A DNA stretch of 64,000 nt from Cellulomonas wangleii. GTDB lineage: Bacteria; Actinomycetota; Actinomycetes; Actinomycetales; Cellulomonadaceae. Below the pieces are notes generated by a model. The model saw only the letters and a program-made list of their open reading frames with translations. It was not told the origin of the DNA and did no database searches. Made by a program: the position numbers and the translations under genes. How positions within the stretch are numbered: the first letter of the stretch is position 1; every line of letters starts with the position of its first letter. Positions 33,904 to 44,944 of this stretch are shown piece by piece. The stretch spans positions 62,001 through 126,000 of the forward strand of contig NZ_CP074405.1 in the NCBI RefSeq assembly GCF_018388445.1, in the 5' to 3' direction.

Positions 33904-34865
33904 GCGAACTCGAACCCGCTCTCGCCGGTGCCGTCGTCGGCACCGTCCCAGACGTCGGCGCCGTCCTCCCACGGCGTGCTCCACCCGGGCCACGGGCCCG
34001 CGACGGGCCAGACGTCACCGCCCCACGCGCCCCACCGCGGGTCCGGGCGCGGAGCCCGACGGCGGCCGGACCGGCCGGACGACGTGCGTCCGTCGCCGGC
34101 GTACCGCGACGTGCCGGACCGGCCGTACCCGGACGAGCCGAACCCGCCGGGCGAGCCGTACCCGCCGCCCTGCGGCCGCCCCGTGCGCGGGCCGTACGCG
34201 GGTCCCACCCGCTGCCCGCGCCGGCTGCGCCACCCGGGCGTCGAGGGCCGTACCAGCGCGGGCGCGTAGCGGCGCGCGGCGGCGATCGTCGCGCTGCGGG
34301 CCACGGTCCGCGGCGGTACCGAGGGTGGCGCGGCGGCCGCGTACCGGGCGGTGGCCCGGCCGAGCTGCACGAACCGACGGGCCGCCTCGAGGTCGGCCTC
34401 CTCCTCGCCCAGCGCCTCGGCCTCCTCGGCCTCGAGGAGCTTGGAGGCCATCGAGCCGAGCTTGCCGCCGATCGCGGTGCCCACGCCCGGTGCGACGAAG
34501 CTGCCGATCGCCGACCCCACCACCGGCAGGGCGACCTTGGCGACGCTCTTCAGCGCACCCGTGACGGCCTTGCCGACGCCCGAGCTCAGGAACTTTCCCG
34601 CACCCTTGACGAGCTTGCCGAGGAACTGGTCGAGCTCCTCCTCCGACGTGATCTCGAGCAGCTCGTACGCGAGCTCGTCCTCGGACTCGCCCTCGCCCGA
34701 CCACTCGGACTCGCCGGACCACTCGGACTCGCCCTCGCCCGACCACTCGGACTCCGACTCCGACTCGCCGGACCACTCGCTCTCACCGGACGTGCCGGGC
34801 AGCTCCCACTCCTGCAGGGACACCTCGCCGGACCACTCGCGCTGGTCGTTGCTCTGGTAGGTCAT
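33900..34865 (-). CDS. Glu/Trp-repeat, glycine-zipper protein (paralogue of the next upstream gene)
   Basis: 321 residues. Residues 10-62 are acidic and built from repeats of (S)EWSGE, a striking Glu/Ser/Trp stretch. A conserved core follows: ELLEITSEEELDQFLGKLVK, then AGKFLSSGVGKAVTGALKSV and a glycine zipper 'VVGSAIGSFVAPGVGTAIGG'. Next an Ala-rich helix with FVQLGRATARYAA and PPSVPP, and a C-terminal Gly/Tyr/Arg/Trp low-complexity tail ending FEFA. The core is shared with the protein at 34877-35518. Glycine zippers pack in membranes or self-assembling proteins. GAGGAGAGGTG lies just before ATG 34865. Second gene of the operon. Confidence 0.7.
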   Translation of the reverse strand: MTYQSNDQREWSGEVSLQEWELPGTSGESEWSGESESESEWSGEGESEWSGESEWSGEGESEDELAYELLEITSEEELDQFLGKLVKGAGKFLSSGVGKAVTGALKSVAKVALPVVGSAIGSFVAPGVGTAIGGKLGSMASKLLEAEEAEALGEEEADLEAARRFVQLGRATARYAAAAPPSVPPRTVARSATIAAARRYAPALVRPSTPGWRSRRGQRVGPAYGPRTGRPQGGGYGSPGGFGSSGYGRSGTSRYAGDGRTSSGRSGRRRAPRPDPRWGAWGGDVWPVAGPWPGWSTPWEDGADVWDGADDGTGESGFEFA

Positions 34866-34876
34866 GGCACCTCTCC

Positions 34877-35518
34877 TCACGCGTCGAGCAGGACGATGTT
34901 GCGGCCGCGGCGCACCCAGCGGCCGGTCGTGCGGTGGCCGCCGGGCCGCGTGGGGCCGCCGGGTGCGGGCGGTCGCATGCCCGCGACGACGGGGGCGAGC
35001 GGCGGCAGGTGGCGGCGGGCCGCGGCGGTGGCGGCACGCTGGGCGGCGACCTGCGGCGGCACCCCGGGGGGCGCGCCGGCCGCGATCCGTGCGGTCTCGT
35101 CGGCGAAGCGCACGAACGCGCGGCTCACCTCGTACTCGCGGTCCTCCTGGGACAGGCCCTCCAGGTCGGCTTCGAGCCTGCCGGCGACGAAGCCGCCGAC
35201 CTTGCCGCCCGCGTCGGCGCCGATCCACGGCACGGCGCCACCGACCATGCGCCCGACGTGCGGCAGCGCCTGCTTGGCGGCGGACTTCAGCAGCCCGCCG
35301 ACGGCGCGGCCGGCGCTCGACGACGCGAACGCCTTGCCGGCGCCCACCGCGCTGCGCAGCACGTCGCCGAGGAACCGGTCCAGCTCCTCCTCCGACGTGA
35401 CCTCGAGCAGCTCGGTCGCCAGGCCGATCTCGGTCTGCCCACCGAGCTCGTCCTCGGACTCGCCCTCCCAGGCGTTCTCCTGGCCCATCTCGAAGAGGGC
35501 TCGGTCGATGTCATGCAT
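34877..35518 (-). CDS. Glycine-zipper protein, first gene of the sigma-54 operon
   Basis: 213 residues starting MHDIDRALFEMGQENAW, then a short acidic segment. The shared core is ELLEVTSEEELDRFLGDVLR, 'AGKAFASSSAGRAVGGLLKS', 'HVGRMVGGAVPWIGADAGGK', then 'EDREYEVSRAFVRFADETAR' and GAPPGVPPQVAAQRAATAAA. The end GRWVRRGRNIVLLDA is basic. Residue-by-residue similarity to the next gene shows a duplication. No signal peptide or catalytic motif. ATG 35518 has GAAAGGGA 7 nt upstream and lies about 34 nt after the predicted sigma-54 transcription start. Confidence 0.7.
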   Translation of the reverse strand: MHDIDRALFEMGQENAWEGESEDELGGQTEIGLATELLEVTSEEELDRFLGDVLRSAVGAGKAFASSSAGRAVGGLLKSAAKQALPHVGRMVGGAVPWIGADAGGKVGGFVAGRLEADLEGLSQEDREYEVSRAFVRFADETARIAAGAPPGVPPQVAAQRAATAAARRHLPPLAPVVAGMRPPAPGGPTRPGGHRTTGRWVRRGRNIVLLDA

Positions 35519-35562
35519 GGGCGCATCCCTTTCCCCGCTGCGGACTCCGTCACCCCCCTCCA

Positions 35563-35578
35563 TGCACGTTCCGTGCCA
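35563..35578 (-). promoter_or_regulatory. Sigma-54 (-24/-12) promoter candidate of the seven-gene operon
   Basis: On the minus strand TGGCACG (35578-35572), four bases, then GTGCA (35567-35563) matches the sigma-54 consensus TGGCACG-N4-TTGCW at 11 of 12 defined positions, with the invariant GG and GC dinucleotides at the required spacing. Start of transcription would fall near 35552, giving a leader of about 34 nt to the ATG at 35518. No housekeeping -35/-10 is evident at this position. Confidence 0.7.
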
Positions 35579-35604
35579 CGGGCGTGCGCGCGCCGCGCGT
35601 CCGG

Positions 35605-35628
35605 GGGTGCGAAGAGCTCTTCCCACCC
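35605..35628. promoter_or_regulatory. 24-bp palindrome, candidate enhancer site for the sigma-54 activator
   Basis: GGGTGCGAAGAG / CTCTTCCCACCC: 11 of 12 base pairs of the dyad are complementary, with a perfect 12-bp core GAAGAGCTCTTC at 35611-35622. Its centre is about 65 bp upstream of the predicted sigma-54 start site, a plausible place for a dimeric activator with a Fis-type HTH. It also lies 25 bp upstream of the -35 of the divergent gene. Confidence 0.6.
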
Positions 35629-35652
35629 ACGAACCGCGCTTCCGTGACCCCG

Positions 35653-35682
35653 TTGACGCGGGGGACCGACGTCACCCAGGGT
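35653..35682 (+). promoter_or_regulatory. Housekeeping-type promoter of the divergent gene at 35690
   Basis: TTGACG (35653-35658), an 18-bp spacer and CAGGGT (35677-35682), 7 nt before the ATG at 35690, so a leaderless transcript is expected. Confidence 0.5.
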
Positions 35683-35689
35683 CGGGTCC

Positions 35690-36313
35690 ATGCACGCGGC
35701 CATCGCGCTCTCCGGCGACGACGACGACGACCTCGACCGGGCGAGGCTCCGGTTCGCCCCTCCTGACAACGAGGTGCCCGCCGCCGTCGGCGTGAGCGGC
35801 GTCATCGGGCGGTCCCCCGACGCTGCGGTCCTGCTGGTCGGCCTCTCCCGCTGCACGGTGGGTCTGCAGATCGACCTGGCGATCCGTCTCCGCCTCGATC
35901 CGGAGCCGTCCGACGACGTGCACGCGAGGTTCCACGCGGGGCTGCTCGTCGGCGTCGAGCTCGCCGACGGCCGGACCGTCGTCGCCGGCCGACCCGCCTG
36001 GCCCGCGCCGGACGGGCCGTTCCTCGCGTACCGCGGCGGGGGTGGCGGTGGCCGTGAGTGGTCGACCCAGCTGTGGCTGACCCCGGAGCCGCCGCCCGGC
36101 GACCTGGTGGTCGTCGTCGCGCACCCCGGCCTCGGCATCGACGAGTCGCGCGTCACCGTGGCTGCCGCGGCGCTGCGGTCAGCCGCCGGCAGGACCGAGG
36201 TCCTGTGGCCCCGCGAGCCCGAGCGGCCGCGGCACGCCGTCGAGCCGCCCCCCGTCGACGTACCGCCCGGCGGCTGGTTCGAGCGGGCGTTCGCCGACCC
36301 GACCACGGCCTGA
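35690..36313 (+). CDS. Conserved-looking hypothetical protein between the operon and the sigma-54 gene
   Basis: 207 residues, no signal peptide or membrane helix. The protein is rich in beta-forming segments: [37 protein letters not shown], '[20 protein letters not shown]' and a Pro-rich C-terminus. Similar stand-alone proteins occur in many actinobacteria, as far as I recall, with unknown role. It has its own promoter and is divergent from the operon and convergent with the sigma-54 gene, so it may or may not belong to the system. Confidence 0.65.
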   Translation: MHAAIALSGDDDDDLDRARLRFAPPDNEVPAAVGVSGVIGRSPDAAVLLVGLSRCTVGLQIDLAIRLRLDPEPSDDVHARFHAGLLVGVELADGRTVVAGRPAWPAPDGPFLAYRGGGGGGREWSTQLWLTPEPPPGDLVVVVAHPGLGIDESRVTVAAAALRSAAGRTEVLWPREPERPRHAVEPPPVDVPPGGWFERAFADPTTA

Positions 36314-36363
36314 CCGCACCGCCGACCCGGAGCACGTCGACCCCGACGACCAGGCGCGTCCGC

Positions 36364-37599
36364 TCACCGAGCGGTGGACGGGGTCGCGCGGTACTTCGCG
36401 ACCGTGCGGCGGGCCACGCGGATGCCGCGGGCCGCGAGACGCTCGGCCGCCTCGGCGTCGGTGTGCGGCGGGTCGTCGGACGCGAACAGGGCCGCGACGG
36501 CGTCGCGCGCAGCGAGGGACGTGCCGAACAGGTCGGCGAGCGGCAGCACGCGGCGGCCCGGCAGCGCGACGACCGCCCCGGCGACGACGCGCGAGACGGT
36601 CGACGCGTGCAGCCCCAGGCGGGCGGCCACCTGCGCGCGGGTCAGGGGCTGGTGCGCCGACGGCCCGTGCCGGACGAAGCCCTCCTGCACCTCCACCGCC
36701 ACCGCGGTGACGCGGCGCAGCGTGTCGGCACGCCGTCCCAGCAGGTAGACGAGCTGCCGGGCCGCCGAGACGTGGGCGTCGCGCCACGCGGCCGCCGCCG
36801 CGTCGAGCGGCAGGGCGGTGAGCTCGTCGTCGAGCCTGATGCCGAGGTCCTCCGGCCCGAGCGCGTCGACGACGAGCCGCCCGTCGACCTCACGGACGAC
36901 GACGTCCGGCGGTGTCGCGGGGCCGTCGGACGCGCCACGGGGCAGCGGTGCGGGCGTCAGGCGCCGCACGACGTGCATCGCCGCCTCGAGCGCCGCCGGC
37001 GACGCGCCGACGTCCCGCGCGAGGTCCGGGGTGCCGATGCGGGGGAGGTGGTCGCGGACGAGCACGAGCGCGAGGTCCGGCGCGCCGTGCCGCACGTGCC
37101 AGCGCGCCTGCGCGACGAGGCTCGCGCGCAGCCCGCGCTCGGCCGTGCCGGGGGGCGCGACGGCGCGGACAGCGGCCAGGGCGGCCGCGAGCCGCGGTGC
37201 CGGCGGGTCGGGTGCGTCGGACGGCAGCAGGCCGCGGTCGTCGAGGAGCGCGACGGCCGCGTCGACGTCGTCCTCCGCACCCGGCGGGACCAGGGCTCGC
37301 GCGTCGCGGCGGACCCGGTCGCGCTCGTCCGCCGGCGCGGCGGGGTCCTGGGAGCGCAGATCGGCCCCGGAGCCGCTGCACGTCGGGCACCGGCCGCGGT
37401 GCAGCGTCGAGGCGCACCAGCGGCACCGCCGGGGGGTCCCTCGCACGAGCGCCGGGTTGTCGGCCACCCGGGCGTCGACGTCCGCGTCGACGTCGGCCTG
37501 CGTCGCGGCGAGCACGTCGAGCAGCTGCCGCGCGACCGTGGTCAGCGTGGCGTGCTGCTCCAGCCCGTGCTCCGTCGCCGGGCCGTGGACCGGCTCCAC
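36364..37599 (-). CDS. rpoN: RNA polymerase sigma-54 factor (RpoN family)
   Basis: 411 residues from GTG 37599. Region I (about 9-53: '[20 protein letters not shown]', then [12 protein letters not shown]) matches the activator-interacting domain. Instead of an acidic region II there is a zinc-ribbon-like motif, Cys59-x2-Cys62-x8-Cys71-x2-Cys74. The core-binding part spans about 120-250. The HTH (319-341, '[20 protein letters not shown]') and the RpoN box ARRTVAKYR (396-404) are exact family signatures; the box is identical to that of E. coli. It directs polymerase to -24/-12 promoters and needs an AAA+ activator, which lies at 27041-28564. GACACT (37611-37606) is 6 nt before the start, so the message may be leaderless. 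Confidence 0.95.
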   Translation of the reverse strand: MEPVHGPATEHGLEQHATLTTVARQLLDVLAATQADVDADVDARVADNPALVRGTPRRCRWCASTLHRGRCPTCSGSGADLRSQDPAAPADERDRVRRDARALVPPGAEDDVDAAVALLDDRGLLPSDAPDPPAPRLAAALAAVRAVAPPGTAERGLRASLVAQARWHVRHGAPDLALVLVRDHLPRIGTPDLARDVGASPAALEAAMHVVRRLTPAPLPRGASDGPATPPDVVVREVDGRLVVDALGPEDLGIRLDDELTALPLDAAAAAWRDAHVSAARQLVYLLGRRADTLRRVTAVAVEVQEGFVRHGPSAHQPLTRAQVAARLGLHASTVSRVVAGAVVALPGRRVLPLADLFGTSLAARDAVAALFASDDPPHTDAEAAERLAARGIRVARRTVAKYRATPSTAR

Positions 37600-37729
37600 G
37601 TCACCAGTGTCGCCCCCCGTCCGGGACCGGCGGCCGCGGCGGCGGTCCGACCGCCGCCGCCCCTCCGCGGCGGGGACCCGTGCCGTAGGCTGGCCGGCAG
37701 ATCCAGCACAACTGAACACGCTGCTCGAA

Positions 37730-37990
37730 CCGCGGCGGGAGAGCTCCCGCCGGCCGTCCGTGAGGACGGCAGCGCGGGACGCCGAAGGAGCAACCCTCCC
37801 CGGGAATCTCTCAGGCACCCCGTACCGCCGCGGCCAGGCAACTCTGGAAAGCGGCACCGGCCAGGTCCGGTGCCCACCGACGGTGCAAGCCGGCGCGCCC
37901 CGGAGCCGCGTCCCGTCGGGGCGTGCTCATGGCGGACCGGCCAAACTCTCAGGTCACCCCGTACGGGGTGGATGACAGAGCGGGGAGCCC
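37730..37990 (+). ncRNA. Tandem glycine riboswitch upstream of gcvP
   Basis: Two consecutive aptamers show the glycine-riboswitch core. The first (about 37730-37850) has GGGAGAG, GCCGAAGGAGCAA (37790-37802), AATCTCTCAGGC and the linker side CAACTCTGGAAAGCGG. The second (about 37855-37990) has ACGGTGCAAGCCGG, AAACTCTCAGGTCACCC and GACAGAGCGGGG. Glycine binding typically turns on the gcv operon. The gcvP start is about 55 nt further on. Confidence 0.88.
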
Positions 37991-38043
37991 CTGCCCGTCC
38001 CGGGCCGTGCGTCGGCACGACCGGACGACCCCGTGGAGCACCC

Positions 38044-41024
<2,981 letters not shown>

Positions 41025-41028
<4 letters not shown>

Positions 41029-42239
41029 GCACGACCGGCCAGTCCCCGCAGCCCTCCACCGCGACCGGAGCCCCGATGACCGAGCAGCACTCGCCCCTGC
41101 ACGACGAGCACGTGGCCCTCGGGGCCGCCCTCACCGCGTTCGCGGGCTGGCAGATGCCGCTGCGGTACACCTCCGACCTGGCCGAGCACACGGCCGTGCG
41201 CACGGCCGCCGGGCTGTTCGACCTGTCCCACATGGGCGAGATCGAGGTCGCGGGCCCGGAGGCCGGCGCGTTCCTCGACCGCGCCCTCGTCGGGAACCTG
41301 AGCGGCCTGCGGGTGCTCGGCGCGCGCTACACGATGGTCGTCCAGGAGGACGGCGGGGTGATCGACGACCTGGTCGTCTACCGGACGGGTGAGCACACGT
41401 ACCTCGTCGTCGCCAACGCCTCCAACCACGACGTGGTGCTCGCCGAGCTGCGCGAGCGGGCCGCCGGGACGGGCCTCGACGTGCGGGTCGAGGACCGCTC
41501 CGCCGCGACGGGGCTGGTCGCGGTGCAGGGACCGCACGCGCTGTCCGTCGTGGAGGCGGTGCCCGGTCTCACGCCGGACCCGGACGGCCCCGCGGACGTC
41601 ACCCCTGCGACCCTGCGCTACTACGCCTGCCTCCCGATGCGGTTCGAGGGGCGCCCCGTGCTCGTGGCCCGCACCGGGTACACCGGGGAGGACGGGTTCG
41701 AGTTCTTCGTCGACGCCGCCGGCGCCCCCGCCCTGTGGCGGGCGCTGCTGACCGCCGGGGCCGACCACGGGCTGGTCCCGGCCGGCCTCTCGGCGCGCGA
41801 CTCCCTGCGGCTCGAGGCCGGCATGCCCCTGTACGGCCACGAGCTGGACCGCACCACCACCCCGCACGACGCCGGCCTGGGTCGCGTCGTCCGGCTCGAC
41901 AAGGTCGACGCGGACGGTGAGCCCGTGCCGTTCGTCGGCCGCGACGCCCTCGCCGCGCGGGCCCACAGCGCGCCCGCACGCGTCCTCGTCGGGCTGCAGG
42001 GGCTGGGTCGACGCGCCGCCCGGCACGGGTACGCCGTGCACGCGTCGACGCAGCCGGACGCACCCGTCGTCGGGACCGTGACCTCCGGGGCGCCGTCGCC
42101 CACGCTCGGCCACCCCGTCGCCATGGCGTACGTGACCCCCGAGGTGAGTGCCGAGGGCACCGAGCTCGCGGTCGACGTGCGCGGTCGGCGCGAACCGGTG
42201 CGCGTCGTGCCGCTGCCCTTCTACCGTCGTCCTCGGTGA
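41025..42239 (+). CDS. gcvT: Glycine cleavage system T-protein (aminomethyltransferase)
   Basis: 404 residues. Family landmarks: '[20 protein letters not shown]', '[19 protein letters not shown]', '[20 protein letters not shown]', '[20 protein letters not shown]' and '[20 protein letters not shown]'. It moves the methylene group to tetrahydrofolate and releases ammonia. ATG 41025 overlaps the gcvP stop; a second ATG at 41076 ([12 protein letters not shown]) may be the real start because the first 17 residues are not family-like. Confidence 0.94.
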
Positions 42240-42301
42240 CCGCGGCCCGACCTGCCGCCCACCACGCCGTCCCGCCACCGCCCGACCCGACAGGAGCCCC
42301 C

Positions 42302-42673
42302 ATGGCCGCCGAGCTGCCCACCACGCTGCAGTACACCGCCGAGCACGAGTGGGTCGACGACTCGTCGCCCGTGACCGTCGGCATCACCTCCGTCGCGGCC
42401 GAGGCGCTGGGGGACATCGTCTTCGTCGAGCTGCCCGCGGTCGGCGACACGGTGGAGGCGGGGTCGGTGATCGGGGAGATCGAGTCGACCAAGTCCGTCT
42501 CCGAGCTGTTCTCCCCGGTGTCGGGCACGGTGGCCGAGGTCAACCAGGCGGTCGTCGACGACCCCTCGCTGGTCAACGCCGACCCCTACGGCGCCGGGTG
42601 GCTGCTGCGCGTCGACATGACGTCCGCGGGTGCGCTGCTGACCGCGGACCAGTACCGCGCGATGAACCCCTGA
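42302..42673 (+). CDS. gcvH: Glycine cleavage system H-protein
   Basis: 123 residues. The lipoyl-attachment lysine is Lys64 in [15 protein letters not shown], and EHEWVDD at the start and '[12 protein letters not shown]' near the end fit the family. It carries the aminomethyl group between GcvP and GcvT. ATG 42302 has AGGAG 5-6 nt upstream; the frame extends to 42236, overlapping gcvT, but the internal start has the ribosome site. Confidence 0.95.
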   Translation: MAAELPTTLQYTAEHEWVDDSSPVTVGITSVAAEALGDIVFVELPAVGDTVEAGSVIGEIESTKSVSELFSPVSGTVAEVNQAVVDDPSLVNADPYGAGWLLRVDMTSAGALLTADQYRAMNP

Positions 42674-42988
42674 CGGAATGGGGTAGGTGGTGCTACCCAG
42701 GACTGCGCCGTCCGGGGGACATCATCGGCGTCCCGCCATGCGTCCGGGTGCTTGCCCGAACGGGTGATGTGACGCACAGTGCTGAACGACGGCCTTCACT
42801 CGTGACGTATCAGGGGGTTCCGAGAGTCGTCATGTCAGGTGCAGCTATCGGCACCGCGGGGGGGATCTCACGGTGATTCGAGGAGAACGGCCGATTCCGC
42901 GTCATACCCACGACGCATGTCGCTCTCATCCGGTACGCAGCCGACGCGGGTCCGGAGAGTCCGGGCCCGCCGCCCACCGGAGGACATC
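42674..42988. other. Intergenic region between gcvH and the LuxR-type gene
   Basis: 315 bp without a gene. A short hairpin GGGTAG-N6-CTACCC (42681-42698) lies 8 nt after the gcvH stop and may end the operon. The remainder is less GC-rich than average and could hold promoter and operator sites of the LuxR-type gene. TTGCCC-N17-CACAGT around 42752-42780 is a weak promoter match. Confidence 0.35.
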
Positions 42989-43225
42989 ATGACCATGCTG
43001 GACACGAGCGTGACCTTGCACACGACGGCGGCCCACACGCTGACCCGCCGCGAGCGGGTCGTGCTGGCGGAGCTCGCCGAGGACGTCACGCTCGAGGAGA
43101 TCGCGACGCGGCTGTTCGTCACCCGTAACACCGTCAAGTCCCAGGTGCGCAGCGTCTACCGCAAGATCGGCGCGTCCACGCGTGCCGAGGCCGTCGCGTG
43201 GGCCGAGGCCCACGGCATCCGCTGA
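42989..43225 (+). CDS. Stand-alone LuxR/GerE-type HTH protein
   Basis: 78 residues, only the DNA-binding domain: LTRRERVVLAELAEDVTLEE then IATRLFVTRNTVKSQVRSVYRKIG, the canonical GerE helix-turn-helix. There is no receiver or sensor domain. It may act as a small constitutive or concentration-controlled regulator, or modulate a larger LuxR protein by forming mixed dimers. ATG 42989 has GGAGG 5-6 nt upstream. No partner kinase is near. Confidence 0.88.
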   Translation: MTMLDTSVTLHTTAAHTLTRRERVVLAELAEDVTLEEIATRLFVTRNTVKSQVRSVYRKIGASTRAEAVAWAEAHGIR

Positions 43226-43618
43226 CCCGCACGCCCAGGGCCGGAGGGTCTGCCTCGGCAGCGCTCCGCCCACCGCTCGTCCCGCCCGGGCGGACTTCCC
43301 CGGCCGTACGTGACGACCCGCACCCGCCACGCCACACCGTCGTGACGCGGCCGCGGCGGGCGGCGTCACGCCGCCGTGACGGCCTTGCCGGACGGGGGTC
43401 CGTCGTCCCGACAGGACGACGCACAGCGGGTGCACGTCCTCCTCACAGGGTTGTGACCTGCGAGGGTGCGCACCCATGACGACGCTGTGACTCGCGGGCC
43501 CACGTCGCCATGACGCCTCCGCGACGTCCGGCCGCGGATCGTCCACCGCACCGGTGCGGGCGGACTGCCGTCCGTCCCTCGTGACCCTGCTGTGATGCGC
43601 GGCTGGCAGACTCGTGCC
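43226..43618. other. Intergenic region with hairpins and repeated GTGAC-type motifs
   Basis: 393 bp without a gene. It has a palindrome CGTCACG-N4-CGTGACG (43364-43381), a hairpin CGTCGTCC/GGACGACG (43401-43421, 5-nt loop) and many short (T/C)GTGA(C/T) or ATGAC motifs through 43310-43600. The motif clustering suggests a regulatory region but no factor can be named. Confidence 0.35.
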
Positions 43619-44071
43619 ATGACTCCTGTGCTGGTCGTGGCGGCAGCCGTCGTCGACGACCTCGACGACCCGCGTCTGCTGCTCGCCGCGCGTCGTGCCA
43701 CCCCCGCCAGCCTCGCCGGCCGGTGGGAGTTCCCCGGCGGCAAGGTGGAGCCGGGTGAGACGCCCGAGGAGGCCCTGCACCGCGAGCTCCGTGAGGAGCT
43801 CGGCGTGCGCGTGGGCCTCGGCGTCGAGCTGCTCGGCCCCGACGGCGGGGTGTGGCGGCTGTCCGACCAGTACGTCATGCGCCTGTGGTTCGCCGAGGTC
43901 GTGGAGGGCGAGCCCGAGCCGGTCGTCGAGCACGACCAGCTGCGCTGGCTGCCCACCGGGCAGTGGCTCGACGTGCCGTGGCTGGACGCGGACGTCCCGA
44001 TCGTCGAAGGGCTGCTCGAGTTCGTCGCCGGGTTCGCCAAGGACGCGCGCTCCGTGGACCGCTCCGCCTGA
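43619..44071 (+). CDS. mutT: Nudix hydrolase (MutT-like)
   Basis: 150 residues. The Nudix box runs from GGKVEPGETPEEALHRELR into EELG, exact at all catalytic positions (GX5EX7REUXEEXGU). The N-terminus VLVVAAAVVDD and 'LLLAARRATPASLAGRWEFP' are typical of 8-oxo-dGTP diphosphatases (MutT), which clean the nucleotide pool. ATG 43619 sits 6 nt after CAGACT (43607-43612), a likely leaderless promoter; the frame extends to 43592 but that start is unsupported. The symbol reflects family, not proven substrate. Confidence 0.85.
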   Translation: MTPVLVVAAAVVDDLDDPRLLLAARRATPASLAGRWEFPGGKVEPGETPEEALHRELREELGVRVGLGVELLGPDGGVWRLSDQYVMRLWFAEVVEGEPEPVVEHDQLRWLPTGQWLDVPWLDADVPIVEGLLEFVAGFAKDARSVDRSA

Positions 44072-44175
44072 GCCGCGGACGCCCTGCCCGCTGAACGCGG
44101 ACTCGCCGTCGTGCGACGGCCGAGCCGGCCGCCGCTCGGCCTGTTCGCCGTGAGCGAAATCGGCCTCCTGAACGG

Positions 44176-44202
44176 TTGGCACTCTCGACCCCCGAGTGCT
44201 AA
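44176..44202. promoter_or_regulatory. CIRCE element (HrcA operator)
   Basis: TTGGCACTC-N9-GAGTGCTAA: 17 of 18 arm positions match the CIRCE consensus TTAGCACTC-N9-GAGTGCTAA, with the exact 9-bp spacer. It lies 90 bp upstream of the hsp20 start and should bind the heat-shock repressor HrcA. Confidence 0.9.
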
Positions 44203-44292
44203 TTCTTGAGGTGTAGCCAGCCGGCGGCCGAGCCCGCCGGGAGCACCGGGGCACCGGGAGGTCCGGTCCCCACGTCGAGGAGGTGATGGGCC

Positions 44293-44727
44293 GTGGCTAC
44301 TCGTTTCGACCCGTTCCAGGAGATGGACCGCGTGCTCGCACAGGTGCTGGCGTCCGACCGCGCGTCGGCCACGATGCCGATGGACCTGTACCGCGACGGC
44401 GACCACTACGTCCTGAACGTCGACCTGCCGGGCGTCGACCCCGGCACCGTCGACGTGAGCGTGGACGACCGCACCCTGACCATCCGTGCCCAGCGCAGCG
44501 CCCGCCCCGAGCACGACGTCCAGTGGCTCGCCAAGGAGCGCCCCGTCGGCCAGTACGCGCGGCAGCTCACGGTGGGCCGCGGCCTGGCGCTCGACCGCAT
44601 CAACGCCACCTACGCCGACGGCGTGCTGACCCTCACGGTCCCCGTGGCCGAGGAGGCCAAGCCGCGCCGCATCGAGGTCCAGCACGGCACCGGCACGACG
44701 CCCATCGAGGCCGGCTCCGCCGACTGA
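44293..44727 (+). CDS. Hsp20/alpha-crystallin small heat-shock protein
   Basis: 144 residues. Alpha-crystallin domain with 'DGDHYVLNVDLPGVDPGTVD', 'VDDRTLTIRAQRS', 'QYARQLTVGRGLALDRINAT' and the terminal 'YADGVLTLTVPVAEEAKPRR'. It is a holdase chaperone that prevents aggregation. GTG 44293 has a near-perfect GAGGAGGTGAT 5 nt upstream, fitting high expression under stress. A CIRCE element upstream predicts HrcA control. A strong terminator follows. Confidence 0.93.
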   Translation: MATRFDPFQEMDRVLAQVLASDRASATMPMDLYRDGDHYVLNVDLPGVDPGTVDVSVDDRTLTIRAQRSARPEHDVQWLAKERPVGQYARQLTVGRGLALDRINATYADGVLTLTVPVAEEAKPRRIEVQHGTGTTPIEAGSAD

Positions 44728-44753
44728 CCGGCGCTCCGAGCGCCCGGGTACCA

Positions 44754-44790
44754 GGGCTGGATCGCTCCGGGAGCGATCCAGCCCTTTCCT
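44754..44790 (+). terminator. Rho-independent terminator after hsp20
   Basis: A perfect 14-bp stem (44754-44767 with 44771-44784), a 3-nt loop and a TTTCCT tail. This is the most textbook terminator in the window. Confidence 0.9.
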
Positions 44791-44850
44791 GTCGGAGGGT
44801 GGTTGAGCACCCCTGGGAGGCCGGCCGTCCGCTGCTGCGGGGGCGACGTC

Positions 44851-44944
44851 GCGCGGCGCGCGGGATGGGTCAGCGCGGCGCGCGGGATGGGTCAGCGCGG
44901 CGCGCGGGATGGGTCAGCGCGGCGCGCGGGATGGGTCAGCGCGG
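44851..44944. repeat. Four 22-bp tandem repeats overlapping the end of the malY-like gene
   Basis: The unit GCGCGGCGCGCGGGATGGGTCA is repeated exactly four times (44851-44938) plus six bases. The last copy contains the TGA stop codon of the aminotransferase gene (complement of TCA at 44936-44938), so the array appears to have grown by duplicating the gene end. It is not a CRISPR (no spacers). Confidence 0.92.

Noticed and set aside
36058..37920. In-frame upstream extension of gcvP across the sigma-54 gene and the riboswitch
   Set aside because: The extension is shadow sequence; the glycine riboswitch and the GGAG site fix the start at 38044.
44851..44944. Direct repeats as a possible CRISPR array
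   Set aside because: Copies are adjacent with no spacers and there are no cas genes; it is a simple tandem repeat.
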